From Phycisphaerae bacterium (GTDB lineage Bacteria > Planctomycetota > Phycisphaerae > Phycisphaerales > UBA1924): a DNA stretch of 64,000 nucleotides. The DNA lies in NCBI GenBank assembly GCA_014192545.1, contig BJHL01000010.1, positions 41,190-105,189 on the forward strand, written 5' to 3'. Made by a program: the position numbers and the translations under genes. The notes beneath the pieces were generated by a model, which did no database searches, was not told the origin of the DNA, and was given only the letters and a program-made list of their open reading frames with translations. Shown one piece after another: positions 9,562 through 17,813 of the stretch (positions are counted from its first letter, which is position 1; every line of letters begins with the position of its first letter).

Positions 9562-11100
9562 ATGCAACTGAATTCATACGACAACGACCTGCTCGCACTC
9601 TTTCTCAAACACAACGGCGACTGCTCAGTCGTCGCCTACGAGCGCGACCTCACGTTCTGGCAAATCTTTCACTGGAGCCGCCAGCCGCATATTGCGCAAG
9701 CAATCAGCGATGCCAAAACACTGTCGCAAGCAAACGCACAAGCTTTCGTACAAGCCGCCGCGTGCAAACCCGCGCAATCGCAACCAGCGGCCAAACCCGC
9801 GCGCCACGCGTTAGCCCGCCGCCCGCGCCATGTTTCGCTACACTCGCGCATGCACCTTCGCCTCAGCGCATTTGCGCTTCTGCTCGCTGCGTCATCCGCG
9901 CTCGCTCAAGTCGCCGTCAAAGCCGGCACGCTCTACACCATGGCCGGTGAGCCGCAGAAAAACGTGGTCGTCGTTATGGAGGGCGGCAAAATCGCCGCCA
10001 TTGGCCCCGCCGCAACCACGAAAATCCCCGAAGGCTACGAAGTGCTCGAAGCACCCATCGTCACGCCGGGACTCATCGACGCACGCTGCACCGTTGGCGT
10101 CAGCGGCATCGCAAATCAAAAACAAGACCAGGACCAACTCGAAACCAGCGCGCCCATGCAGCCCGAGCTGCGCGCAATCGACGCCTACAACCCGCTCGAC
10201 CCGCTCGTCGCATACCTGCGCAGCTACGGCATCACCACTGTCAACACAGGCCACGCGCCAGGTGAACTCATCAGCGGCCAAACCGCGATCTTCAAAACCG
10301 CAGGCAACACCGTGGAAGAATCGGTCGTCGTGAGCGAAGCCATGGTCGCCGCGACCATCGGCCCCGGTGCAAATCGCCCCGGCGGCGCACCCGGCACGCG
10401 CGCAAAAACAATCGCAATGCTGCGCGATCAACTGCTCAAAGCGCAGGAGTATCAACGCAAACTGACCGAGTTTGTAGACAAACTGCCCACAGAGAACGCC
10501 TCTGACGCCAAACCAGAAGACAAAAAGCCCCCCACGCGCGACCTGCGACTCGAAACCCTCGTGCGAGTCTTGAAAGGTGAGCTGCCGCTGCTCGTCACCG
10601 CGCACCGCTCGCAAGATATCCAAGCCGTGCTGCGCATCGCCAAAGAGTTCAACATCCGCGTGATCCTCGACGGTGCCGCCGAGAGCTACATGCTGCTGGA
10701 CGAAATCAAAGCCGCGAACATCGAGGTGATCGTTCACCCAACCATGGCCCGCGGCTATGGCGAAATGGAAAACAAAAGCGCGGAAACCGCCAAGAAGCTG
10801 CAAGACGCCGGCATTCGCGTCGCCATCCAGGGCGGCTTCGAGGATTACGTCCCCAAAGCCCGCGTGGTCTTGTTCGAGGCAGGCGTCGCCGCAGGCCAAG
10901 GCAACATGGGCATGCAAAATGCGCTACGCGCCGTGACCATTGACGCCGCGAAGATTCTCCGCATCGACAATCGCGTCGGCAGCGTCGAACTCGGCAAAGA
11001 CGGCGATCTCGCGTTGTACGACGGAGACCCGCTCGAATACGCGTCGCACTGCGTGGGTGTTGTGATTGACGGAAAAGTTGTCAGCCGCGACAAGCGATAG
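9562..11100 (+). CDS. Amidohydrolase-like exported protein with N-terminal extension; metal motif degenerate
   Basis: The frame runs from an ATG at 9562, behind a strong GGGAGGGG ribosome site, to 11100. Residues 1-60 form a compact helical, HTH-like segment (LLALFLKHNGDCSVVAYERD and TFWQIFHWSR). A Gln/Ala/Arg-rich linker follows. At residue 97 (Met at 9850) a typical signal peptide begins (MHLRLSAFALLLAASSALAQ), leading into an amidohydrolase fold of the imidazolonepropionase-like type, with TPGLIDARCTVG, PELRAIDAYNP, VTAHRS and a C-terminal KDGDLALYDGDP. The usual HxH metal pair after PGLIDA is absent (R-C-T here). The stand-alone start at 9850 has no visible ribosome site. Either a small protein has lost its stop and fused to the enzyme-like gene, or 9850 is used and the front part is separate. 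The catalytic role is doubtful. Confidence 0.75.
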   Translation: MQLNSYDNDLLALFLKHNGDCSVVAYERDLTFWQIFHWSRQPHIAQAISDAKTLSQANAQAFVQAAACKPAQSQPAAKPARHALARRPRHVSLHSRMHLRLSAFALLLAASSALAQVAVKAGTLYTMAGEPQKNVVVVMEGGKIAAIGPAATTKIPEGYEVLEAPIVTPGLIDARCTVGVSGIANQKQDQDQLETSAPMQPELRAIDAYNPLDPLVAYLRSYGITTVNTGHAPGELISGQTAIFKTAGNTVEESVVVSEAMVAATIGPGANRPGGAPGTRAKTIAMLRDQLLKAQEYQRKLTEFVDKLPTENASDAKPEDKKPPTRDLRLETLVRVLKGELPLLVTAHRSQDIQAVLRIAKEFNIRVILDGAAESYMLLDEIKAANIEVIVHPTMARGYGEMENKSAETAKKLQDAGIRVAIQGGFEDYVPKARVVLFEAGVAAGQGNMGMQNALRAVTIDAAKILRIDNRVGSVELGKDGDLALYDGDPLEYASHCVGVVIDGKVVSRDKR

Positions 11101-12327
11101 CTATTCGTCATCCCAGTTGCGGCCGTACTCAAAGCTCTCGCGCCGCAAGCCCACATTCAGCACAAGCCCCGCGATCAGCCATTGCAAAAGCATGCTGCTG
11201 CCGCCGTGACTCACGTATGGCAGCGTGATGCCGATGATGGGCAAGAGTCCAAGGTTCATTCCCAGGTTGATCATGACCTGCGCGAACAGGAAACCGCACG
11301 CGCCCACGCACATGAGCCGGCCAAACGGCTCGTTGCACGCCGCGGCGGTCCATAGCGCGCCGAGCATCCAGAGTGCAAACAGCGCGAGCACGACCACGCC
11401 GCCCAGCAAGCCGAATCGCGTGACGATGGGCGAAAAAACCATGTCGTTGTGACGCTCAGGCAGCGCGTTGAAGCGCTGCAGCGCGCGGGCGTGTTCATCG
11501 CTGGTGCCGGCGATACGACCCGCGCCGATCAATCGCTGTGCCGTGAGGCCCTGCATGTTGATGCCCAGTTCATCGGCCCGGCTGCGCTCGCTGTCTTCGC
11601 TGGTCCAGTGTGAAACCAGACCGACGATGCGTTGCTTTTGGTGCGGCTTGAGCAGCGGATACGCGGCAGGTGCGGCGAGAATGGCGATGGTGATGACGAT
11701 GACCAGATGCTTGAGCTTTGCACCAGCGGCGATGAGCACAAAGAAAAGCGCGGGGATGAACAGCAGCGCGGTGCCGAGGTCGGGCTGCAACATGATGAGG
11801 CCCACGGGTATCGCCGTGATGATGGCGGGCGGCAAGAGGCCCTTCATGGTGCGGTGATTGCGGCGGTATCGCAAGTACCACGCGAGTACGACGATGTACA
11901 CGAGCTTGACGAGTTCGCTGGGTTGAAAGTCCATCGGTCCCAGATCGATCCAACTTCGCGCGCCGCCTCGCGGGCGCACGATGCTGCTGGGAATGAACGG
12001 GATGAGCAAGAACAAAAGCAACACCAGCACGCCCGCCGCGGCGGCCCACGACCAAGGACCAAACTTGCGATAATGCGGCAGCGCGACGATGGCGCATGCG
12101 ATGCAGCCCGCGACAACATACAGCACTTGACGCGAGGCGATGGGGCCAAGCGATTTGGTGGGATCGAGCGTTTCGGCAACGTCGATGGCGGCGATGCTGA
12201 TGATGCTGAGCAGCAAACTCGCGAGAATGACCAACCACGCCGAGCCGCCACGCGAGAGCAAGTTCACGAACGAGCGCGTGGCTCGAGTGATGGGGTTGGC
12301 GGTGGAGTTGGAATACAGGTAAGACAT
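11101..12327 (-). CDS. rodA: RodA/FtsW-type peptidoglycan polymerase
   Basis: This 408-residue protein is a SEDS-family glycosyltransferase that polymerises lipid II in the inner membrane together with a class B PBP. About ten hydrophobic segments are visible. The family regions are GARSWIDLGPMDFQPSELVKL, MLQPDLGTALLFIP and, near the C-terminus, GITLPYVSHGGSSMLLQW. It lies immediately downstream of the PBP2 gene on the same strand, the standard rodA-mrdA pairing (order mrdA then rodA here), and its stop codon abuts the stop of the convergent amidohydrolase-like gene with no spacer. RodA is preferred over FtsW because of the PBP2 neighbour and the absence of division genes. Confidence 0.93.
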   Translation of the reverse strand: MSYLYSNSTANPITRATRSFVNLLSRGGSAWLVILASLLLSIISIAAIDVAETLDPTKSLGPIASRQVLYVVAGCIACAIVALPHYRKFGPWSWAAAAGVLVLLLFLLIPFIPSSIVRPRGGARSWIDLGPMDFQPSELVKLVYIVVLAWYLRYRRNHRTMKGLLPPAIITAIPVGLIMLQPDLGTALLFIPALFFVLIAAGAKLKHLVIVITIAILAAPAAYPLLKPHQKQRIVGLVSHWTSEDSERSRADELGINMQGLTAQRLIGAGRIAGTSDEHARALQRFNALPERHNDMVFSPIVTRFGLLGGVVVLALFALWMLGALWTAAACNEPFGRLMCVGACGFLFAQVMINLGMNLGLLPIIGITLPYVSHGGSSMLLQWLIAGLVLNVGLRRESFEYGRNWDDE

Positions 12328-12352
12328 GGGGAGCGGAGAACGGGGAGCGGGG
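12328..12352 (-). repeat. Three 7-bp units between mrdA and rodA
   Basis: On the minus strand the spacer between mrdA stop and rodA start reads GCTCCCC-GTTCTCC-GCTCCCC, three 7-bp units of the same type as the GTTCTCC/GGAGAAC arrays near 62.8-62.96 kb. The units occupy the place where a ribosome site for rodA would be expected; no clear Shine-Dalgarno sequence is seen. Confidence 0.5.
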
Positions 12353-12362
12353 TGTTTGGTGA

Positions 12363-14780
12363 CTAGTTAGTGAAGTAGCCTTCGATGCTTAAGGCGGTGA
12401 TGACTTGGTTGATGATGGGGCCGCTGACTTTGGCGCCGCTGCCGGCGTATTCCATAATGGTGGCGATGGCATATTGGGGTTTGTCGCGGCCTACGAGGAC
12501 GACGAACCAGCTATGGTCGCCTGCGCGGGCGATTGCGCGTTCGGCAGGGCCTTCGCCATCGGGATCGATGAGCAAATCGGACGCTGTTGCGGTGCCGGTT
12601 TTGCCCCAGACTTTGACGTTGGGTGGTAGCGAGAAAATTGGTTCGCGGCCGAGGTCAACGCCTAGGTGATGGCCTGTGCCGTTGGAGTTGTTGACGGAGT
12701 AGTCCAGGCCTGCGAGTGCTTCGGCGACGGCGGCGGGAGCGAGATTCATCATGTAATCGGGCGGCGTTTGTGCGCCGACGATGAGGCGCGGGGCTTTCCA
12801 CAGGCCGCCTCGCGCGATGGTGGCGTACGCGTTGGCGGCGTGCATGGGGGTCCACGTGACGGGGCCTTGGCCGATGCCCATGAGGCGCGCGTCGGAGATC
12901 GTGAGTGGGTCTTTTGCGCCCAGTTGGCCTGAGGCTTCGTAGCCGGCACCCATGCTGAAGGTACTGCGCACGCCGAAGTCGCGATAGACTTTTTCGATGC
13001 CTTGCGTGCCCAGGCGATCACCCATTTCGTAGAAGAAGATGTTGCAACTCACGCCGATGGCTTCGATGGCATTGAGGGCGTGGCCGAACTTCGCACTGTG
13101 CGTTGTCCCGAATCGTTTGAAGATGAGGCAGCGGAGGATGTTGGGATTGTTTTCGAGGAAGTAGCCGTTGCAGGCGATGCGTTCATCGAGCGTGACTTTG
13201 CCTTGCATGTTGGCTTCGACGAAGATCATGGGCTTGACGATGGAGCCCGGCGGATATTCTGCGGCGATCGTGCGATTGAGGAAAGGCGTGTTGATGGCGT
13301 CTTGGTAAATCGACGCGGGGTTGTCGGCGAGTTGTTGGCGCGAGAATGTTGGCGAACTGACGGACGCGAGCACTTCGCCTGTTGCGATATCGAGCACGAC
13401 GACCGCGCCGTTGAGGCGCGTGCCGTGGCTCATGGGCGGGACGCCTTCGCGGTCGGTCGTGAGTGTGCCGTGCCAGGGTTGCACGACGGCGAGGCCGGCT
13501 TGCTGGGTGAGCAGTGCTTGCACGCGGGCTTGCAGCATGATGTCGAGGGTGAGTTGCACGTCGCGGCCTGCTTGCGCATCGAGCATGGTGCGCTCGCCTG
13601 TGTCAAGCTGCACGCGCGAGAGGCCTCGAAGGCCGCGGAGGACATTTTCTTGCGAAGATTCGACGCCCGCTTCGCCCACGTTGTCGCCTTCGCGATATGC
13701 GCCGCGGTCGCTGCCGTCGGCGGTGAGGGCTTGCTGCGCGAAGGCGGGGAACTGCTGCAGGAACTGGGCGCGGCGGGTGGTATCGCCTGGAATGATGCGA
13801 TTTTCGCGGGTTTCGTCGGGGTAAATCTGATCGCGGAGGCGACCAAGCAGGTGACAAGCAACGCCTTCGACGGTGACTTGCAAGGTGCCGGTGCGCAGCG
13901 GGGTGGGGAAGGTTGCGGTGTCGACGTCGATGGTCATGACGTCCATGGGATAGTCGCGCAGGCCACTATCGAGGACGACCAGGCCCGGCATGGCGGGGAC
14001 GATTTCGACGCGGTCGCTGGGGAGGCTCCACTTGGCGAAGGACTGTTCGGTGTCGATGTCAGAGCCGGGTTCGAGCAGTTGGAGTTCGACAGTTTGCGAG
14101 GCGAGGCTTTGGCAGGCGAAGCCCACGGCATCGCTCACTTGCTCGGCGATGCGGTGCGGGCGCTTCATTTCGAGGATGGGTTCGCTGGCGGCGCGGCGGA
14201 GTTTCTTTTGATCGGTTTCGCTGAGCTCGTCGCCTCGCTGGTTGGCGCGGGTGACTTCATCGGTGATGCGGCGGTCGGTGACCATGCGCTGGCGCGACTG
14301 GACTTTGCGGGCGGCGTCCATGGCGCGCTCGGCGAGTTCTTGGCGCGAAATGCCGAGGGTGTCGGCGAGATTTTGCCAGGCGCGTTCTTCGTGCTGTTGA
14401 TAGATGCGCTCGACGTGCGCGGTGAGTTCGTCGCGTTCGGCGGGACTCATGTCGCCCCACTTGACGCCTGCGAGGCGGCGGGCGGCGCGCTGGCTTTCGG
14501 TTTGCGCCCACTTGCCGGCGAGGACGTTGTATTGCACGGCGACGGCGTAACTGGGGCGATCTTGGGCGAGGACGCGGCCTTTGCGATCGAGGATTTTGCC
14601 GCGGACGGTGGAGAGCCACTGCTCGCGCACGAGGCGAGCATCGGCCTGGCGGCGGAGGTCAGAACCTTTGGCGAGCGTGAGAATGCTGAGGCGTGCGGTG
14701 AGGGCGCAGAGGCCCAGGCCAGCAATGGCCGCGAGCAGCAGGAGTCGCTGCGAGGGAGAGGTTTGGAGATTGACGCTCAC
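12363..14780 (-). CDS. mrdA: Class B penicillin-binding protein PBP2
   Basis: This is a PBP2-type transpeptidase of 805 residues that cross-links peptidoglycan at the outer face of the inner membrane for cell elongation. The GTG at 14780 follows AGAGGTGGAA and starts a short cytoplasmic tail and one membrane anchor (LLLLAAIAGLGLCALTARLSI). The dimerisation region contains RGKILDRKGRVLAQDRPSYA. The catalytic motifs are S513-I-V-K in PPGSIVKPM, SCN in IGVSCNIFFYEMG and KTGTA in VWGKTGTATASD. Its length exceeds the usual 600-650 residues because of a long insertion in the pedestal region, residues about 110-400. It pairs with rodA downstream and diverges from hflX across a 124-base gap that must hold both promoters. 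Confidence 0.95.
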   Translation of the reverse strand: MSVNLQTSPSQRLLLLAAIAGLGLCALTARLSILTLAKGSDLRRQADARLVREQWLSTVRGKILDRKGRVLAQDRPSYAVAVQYNVLAGKWAQTESQRAARRLAGVKWGDMSPAERDELTAHVERIYQQHEERAWQNLADTLGISRQELAERAMDAARKVQSRQRMVTDRRITDEVTRANQRGDELSETDQKKLRRAASEPILEMKRPHRIAEQVSDAVGFACQSLASQTVELQLLEPGSDIDTEQSFAKWSLPSDRVEIVPAMPGLVVLDSGLRDYPMDVMTIDVDTATFPTPLRTGTLQVTVEGVACHLLGRLRDQIYPDETRENRIIPGDTTRRAQFLQQFPAFAQQALTADGSDRGAYREGDNVGEAGVESSQENVLRGLRGLSRVQLDTGERTMLDAQAGRDVQLTLDIMLQARVQALLTQQAGLAVVQPWHGTLTTDREGVPPMSHGTRLNGAVVVLDIATGEVLASVSSPTFSRQQLADNPASIYQDAINTPFLNRTIAAEYPPGSIVKPMIFVEANMQGKVTLDERIACNGYFLENNPNILRCLIFKRFGTTHSAKFGHALNAIEAIGVSCNIFFYEMGDRLGTQGIEKVYRDFGVRSTFSMGAGYEASGQLGAKDPLTISDARLMGIGQGPVTWTPMHAANAYATIARGGLWKAPRLIVGAQTPPDYMMNLAPAAVAEALAGLDYSVNNSNGTGHHLGVDLGREPIFSLPPNVKVWGKTGTATASDLLIDPDGEGPAERAIARAGDHSWFVVLVGRDKPQYAIATIMEYAGSGAKVSGPIINQVITALSIEGYFTN

Positions 14781-14904
14781 GAGGTTCCACCTCTTGGGTT
14801 GTGCGCATCCGTGCGCAGGTGGACGATGGTATGAAGCGAGGCGATGGAAGTTGGAGCGAGTGTGGAAATATGCGGGGTTTTTGGGCACCTACGATGGTGT
14901 ACAC

Positions 14905-16368
14905 ATGGCAAAAGATAGAGAGTCTCTGCAAGTCAAGTCTGAACGGGCGGTGGTGGCGGCGGTGCGGTTGCCTGATTCCACGTTTGATCCGCGTGATCCC
15001 TTTGGCGAACTGCGGTCGCTTGCTGAGCAGGCGGGGGCGGTGGTTGTGGGTGAAGTTTCGCAGCGGCTGGAGAAGCCGGTTGCGGGGACGTACATGGGCA
15101 AGGGGAAGGTGGATGAGCTGAAGGCGATGTGTGAGGAGCTGGAGGCTTCGACGATTATCTTCGATCATGATTTGTCGCCCAGGCAGATTGGGGCGATTGA
15201 GAAGGTGACGCTGCGAAAGGTGATTGATCGCAGCGAATTGATTCTGGATATCTTCGCGAATCGTGCGGCGACGACGGAAGCGAAGCTGCAGGTTGAGCTG
15301 GCGCAGCTGGAATACACATATCCGCGACTGAAGGCGATGTGGAACCACTTGGAGCGCATCAGCGGCGGCGTGGGCAGTCGCGGGCCTGGTGAAATGCAGC
15401 TTGAAATCGACCGGCGGCTCGTGAGTGATCGCAAGGTTGCGCTGCGGCGCGAGCTTGAGGGCATTCAGGCTCGGCGGCGGCGCGAGGTGTATGCGCGCAA
15501 GCAAGAGCACTTCACGGTTGGACTTGTTGGTTATACCAACGCGGGCAAGAGCACGTTGTTCAATACGCTGACGGCGGGCGGGGCGTATGCGGATGATCGG
15601 CTGTTTGCGACGCTGACCACTCGCACGCGCGAGTGGAAACTTTCAACCAGTGAAGGTCAGCAGGCTCTGAGCGTGATGCTTTCGGACACGGTTGGATTTG
15701 TGCGGGACATTCCGACGCACCTGGTCGCGAGTTTCAAGGCGACGCTTGAGGAAGCCACGCACGCGGATGTGCTGCTGATCATGCTGGATGTTTCGGACCC
15801 AGCGGCGGAGATTCAGTACAACACGGTGCAGCGCGTGCTGGATGAACTGATGGACGAAGTGGCGAAGAGCCAGCACGAGGAAGATCGCACGTGGGAAGCG
15901 CCCAAGCGCGTGCTGCTGCTGAACAAGGTTGATCGGCTGAAGGACAATCGCGAGTTGCTGGTGTGGCAGCAGCGCGTGCCGAGCGCGATTGCGATCTGTG
16001 CGTTGCCGCAGGAAGCGAAAGCGGGCGGCAAGGTGCACGAAAGCAAGCCGCCTATGGGGCAAGTCGAACTGACGGAACTCATTCGCGCGGCGGCGCAGGG
16101 GGGCGTGGAGACGTTTGATGTGACGGTGCCGCTTGCTGATGCGAAGACGATCAACATGATCGAGCGGCAGGCGGAAGTGGTGTCGCGCGAGTACGCGATG
16201 GACGCGACGCCGCCGACGGTGACGCTGCGGGCCAAGATTGGTCGGCGACAACTGGCGGCGATTCGCAGCGCGGGCGCGACGATAGCGGCCGCGACGCTGG
16301 ATGGGAAGCAGGTGAAGCTCGCGGGGCGGCGGAGGAATCCGGATGAGGTGGAGACGTGGGGGCGGTGA
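14905..16368 (+). CDS. hflX: GTPase HflX
   Basis: HflX is a ribosome-binding GTPase that splits or rescues stalled ribosomes. The ATG at 14905 gives 487 residues and matches the family start (MAKDRESLQVKSERAVVAAV). The N-terminal domain has GTYMGKGKVDELK and FDHDLSPRQ; the helical linker includes RLKAMWNHLERISGGVGSRG. The G domain has G1 GYTNAGKST near 210, G3 DTVGF and G4 NKVD. A C-terminal ACT-like part ends in LDGKQVKLAGRRRNPDEVETW. The last 79 bases are repeated at 17708-17786. Codons are rich in G at the third position, unlike the C-rich methyltransferase gene that follows. Confidence 0.95.
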   Translation: MAKDRESLQVKSERAVVAAVRLPDSTFDPRDPFGELRSLAEQAGAVVVGEVSQRLEKPVAGTYMGKGKVDELKAMCEELEASTIIFDHDLSPRQIGAIEKVTLRKVIDRSELILDIFANRAATTEAKLQVELAQLEYTYPRLKAMWNHLERISGGVGSRGPGEMQLEIDRRLVSDRKVALRRELEGIQARRRREVYARKQEHFTVGLVGYTNAGKSTLFNTLTAGGAYADDRLFATLTTRTREWKLSTSEGQQALSVMLSDTVGFVRDIPTHLVASFKATLEEATHADVLLIMLDVSDPAAEIQYNTVQRVLDELMDEVAKSQHEEDRTWEAPKRVLLLNKVDRLKDNRELLVWQQRVPSAIAICALPQEAKAGGKVHESKPPMGQVELTELIRAAAQGGVETFDVTVPLADAKTINMIERQAEVVSREYAMDATPPTVTLRAKIGRRQLAAIRSAGATIAAATLDGKQVKLAGRRRNPDEVETWGR

Positions 16369-16369
16369 G
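16291..16369 (+). repeat. Direct repeat, copy 1: hflX 3' end
   Basis: The last 79 bases of hflX, including its TGA, recur without indels at 17708-17786. I count five mismatches over 79 positions. The pair brackets the methyltransferase gene. Confidence 0.9.
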
Positions 16370-16494
16370 GGGGTGGTTGTCTCGCGCGTTGAGGCTTGGC
16401 GTCAAACGTGACGGCGCATCGGTTTGATTGACGCACACGTTGATGTACGCGTGAACTTGTGCTGTCCTCATCGCGACGTGGTACACTCGTCCCC

Positions 16495-17673
16495 ATGTAT
16501 GACTGGCATGATCGTTACGTGGTCACGCGCGACAGGTTTGTGCCGTGGATCGAGCAGACAAAGCCCCTTGCTGGCTGCGATGTGCTTGAATTTGGGTGTG
16601 GCACAGGCAGCGTGGGCCTTGCGCTCGCCCAAAGTGCTCGCAGCGTGTATGGCATAGATATCGAAGACGGCTCGGTGAGCGTCGCCCGTCGCAAGCAGAC
16701 CGAACTCAAGATCGAAAACGCGCAGTTCCACGCCGCGCCGGGCGAAGACATTCTCCGCGTGGTCGATAAATTTCCTGACGGCATTGACGTCTTCATGCTC
16801 TACGCCGTCCTCGAACATATGACGACGCAGGAGCGCATCGATGTGCTTCGCGTCGCCCGCGAACACCTCAAGCCCGACGGCATCATCGTGATCTGCGAAA
16901 GTCCCAACCGCCTCACCTGGGGCGACTATCACACCAGCAACATGCCCTTCAACTTGCAGTTGCCGCCCGACATGGCAACACGCTTCTACCCGCTCACACC
17001 GCGCGAGTTCTACACCGATGCCATGAACAAGGCCCGTGACCAAGGCCCGGACGCTCTGGCCGAAGCGCTTGTACGCCTGGGTCGAGGCGTCAGTCACCAC
17101 GAGTTCGTCCTCGCTCTCGCCAACGACACCGACAGCGGCGTGGATAGCATCGTCGCTGCCAACTATGACCCGCTGCTGCTGCCAGCACGCCTCGTGATGC
17201 GCGATGAACTTCACCTGGGCCGCTTCTTCGCCGCCAACGCGGGCAGCTTCCCGATGTTCATCCCGCCCTGCTTCATGCGGTATTACATCGATTGCATCAT
17301 GACCAAATCGCCGGGTTTGCGCGAGCGCCGCTTCATGATGCCTTGGCTTTGGGAAACCGCGACGAGTCAAGGCATCGGTTACACGCGTTGGGACACGCTG
17401 ACTTTTCTGGGGAACGATTCGGTGCTTGCTTGCCGACTGCCCGCAGCAACACGCCGCGCAGTCTTCGGCATCGAGGGCTTGGCGAGCGATCAATACATGG
17501 CGTTCACCAACGGCCTTCAACAACGGTTGGAACGCCACCTGCCACCTTTTGCGGGCCAACCCACGGCTTACCTCGACATCCACTTTGAACAGCCCTCGGA
17601 CACGATCTTCATGCAAGCACCTGCGGGTTGCAACGTCAGCTTCATGGGTTACGAACATGTCATTCCGATTTGA
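16495..17673 (+). CDS. SAM-dependent methyltransferase
   Basis: A class I methyltransferase fold is seen in the first 200 residues: motif I LEFGCGTGSVG at 31-41, acidic end of strand 2 in VYGIDIEDGSV, and motif IV region IDVFMLYAVLEHM, then LKPDGIIVICESPNRL. The remaining 190 residues (from about 200) form an extra domain that I do not recognise, including FFAANAGSFPMFIPPCFM. The ATG at 16495 is chosen because it begins right before the fold (MYDWHDRYVVTRDRF). The substrate is unknown. The gene is C-rich at third codon positions, unlike hflX before it, and lies between two copies of the hflX 3' end, so it may have been inserted there. Confidence 0.82.
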   Translation: MYDWHDRYVVTRDRFVPWIEQTKPLAGCDVLEFGCGTGSVGLALAQSARSVYGIDIEDGSVSVARRKQTELKIENAQFHAAPGEDILRVVDKFPDGIDVFMLYAVLEHMTTQERIDVLRVAREHLKPDGIIVICESPNRLTWGDYHTSNMPFNLQLPPDMATRFYPLTPREFYTDAMNKARDQGPDALAEALVRLGRGVSHHEFVLALANDTDSGVDSIVAANYDPLLLPARLVMRDELHLGRFFAANAGSFPMFIPPCFMRYYIDCIMTKSPGLRERRFMMPWLWETATSQGIGYTRWDTLTFLGNDSVLACRLPAATRRAVFGIEGLASDQYMAFTNGLQQRLERHLPPFAGQPTAYLDIHFEQPSDTIFMQAPAGCNVSFMGYEHVIPI

Positions 17674-17707
17674 TCCATCGGGCCGCGTGACTGGGGAACT
17701 GGCGGTG

Positions 17708-17786
17708 GCGATGCTGGATGGGAAGCAGGTGAAGATCGCGGCGCGGCGGAGGAATCCGGATGAGGTGGAGACATGGGGGAGGTGAG
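17708..17786 (+). repeat. Direct repeat, copy 2: displaced hflX 3' end
   Basis: This remnant would encode LDGKQVKIAARRRNPDEVETW followed by a stop, that is, the hflX C-terminus, but it has no attached gene. It is 94 percent identical by my count to the true hflX end, 1417 bases upstream. It follows the methyltransferase stop by 34 bases. Confidence 0.9.
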
Positions 17787-17813
17787 ACTGTCGCGATTGT
17801 GCTTGGAGTAGCC

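Noticed and set aside
11100..11103. Replication origin at the skew change
   Set aside because: No dnaA, dnaN or DnaA-box cluster was seen, and the skew changes back within the window.
13002..14834. 610-residue open frame on the plus strand
   Set aside because: It is fully antisense to the PBP2 gene, which has all catalytic motifs. High GC makes long antisense frames common here.
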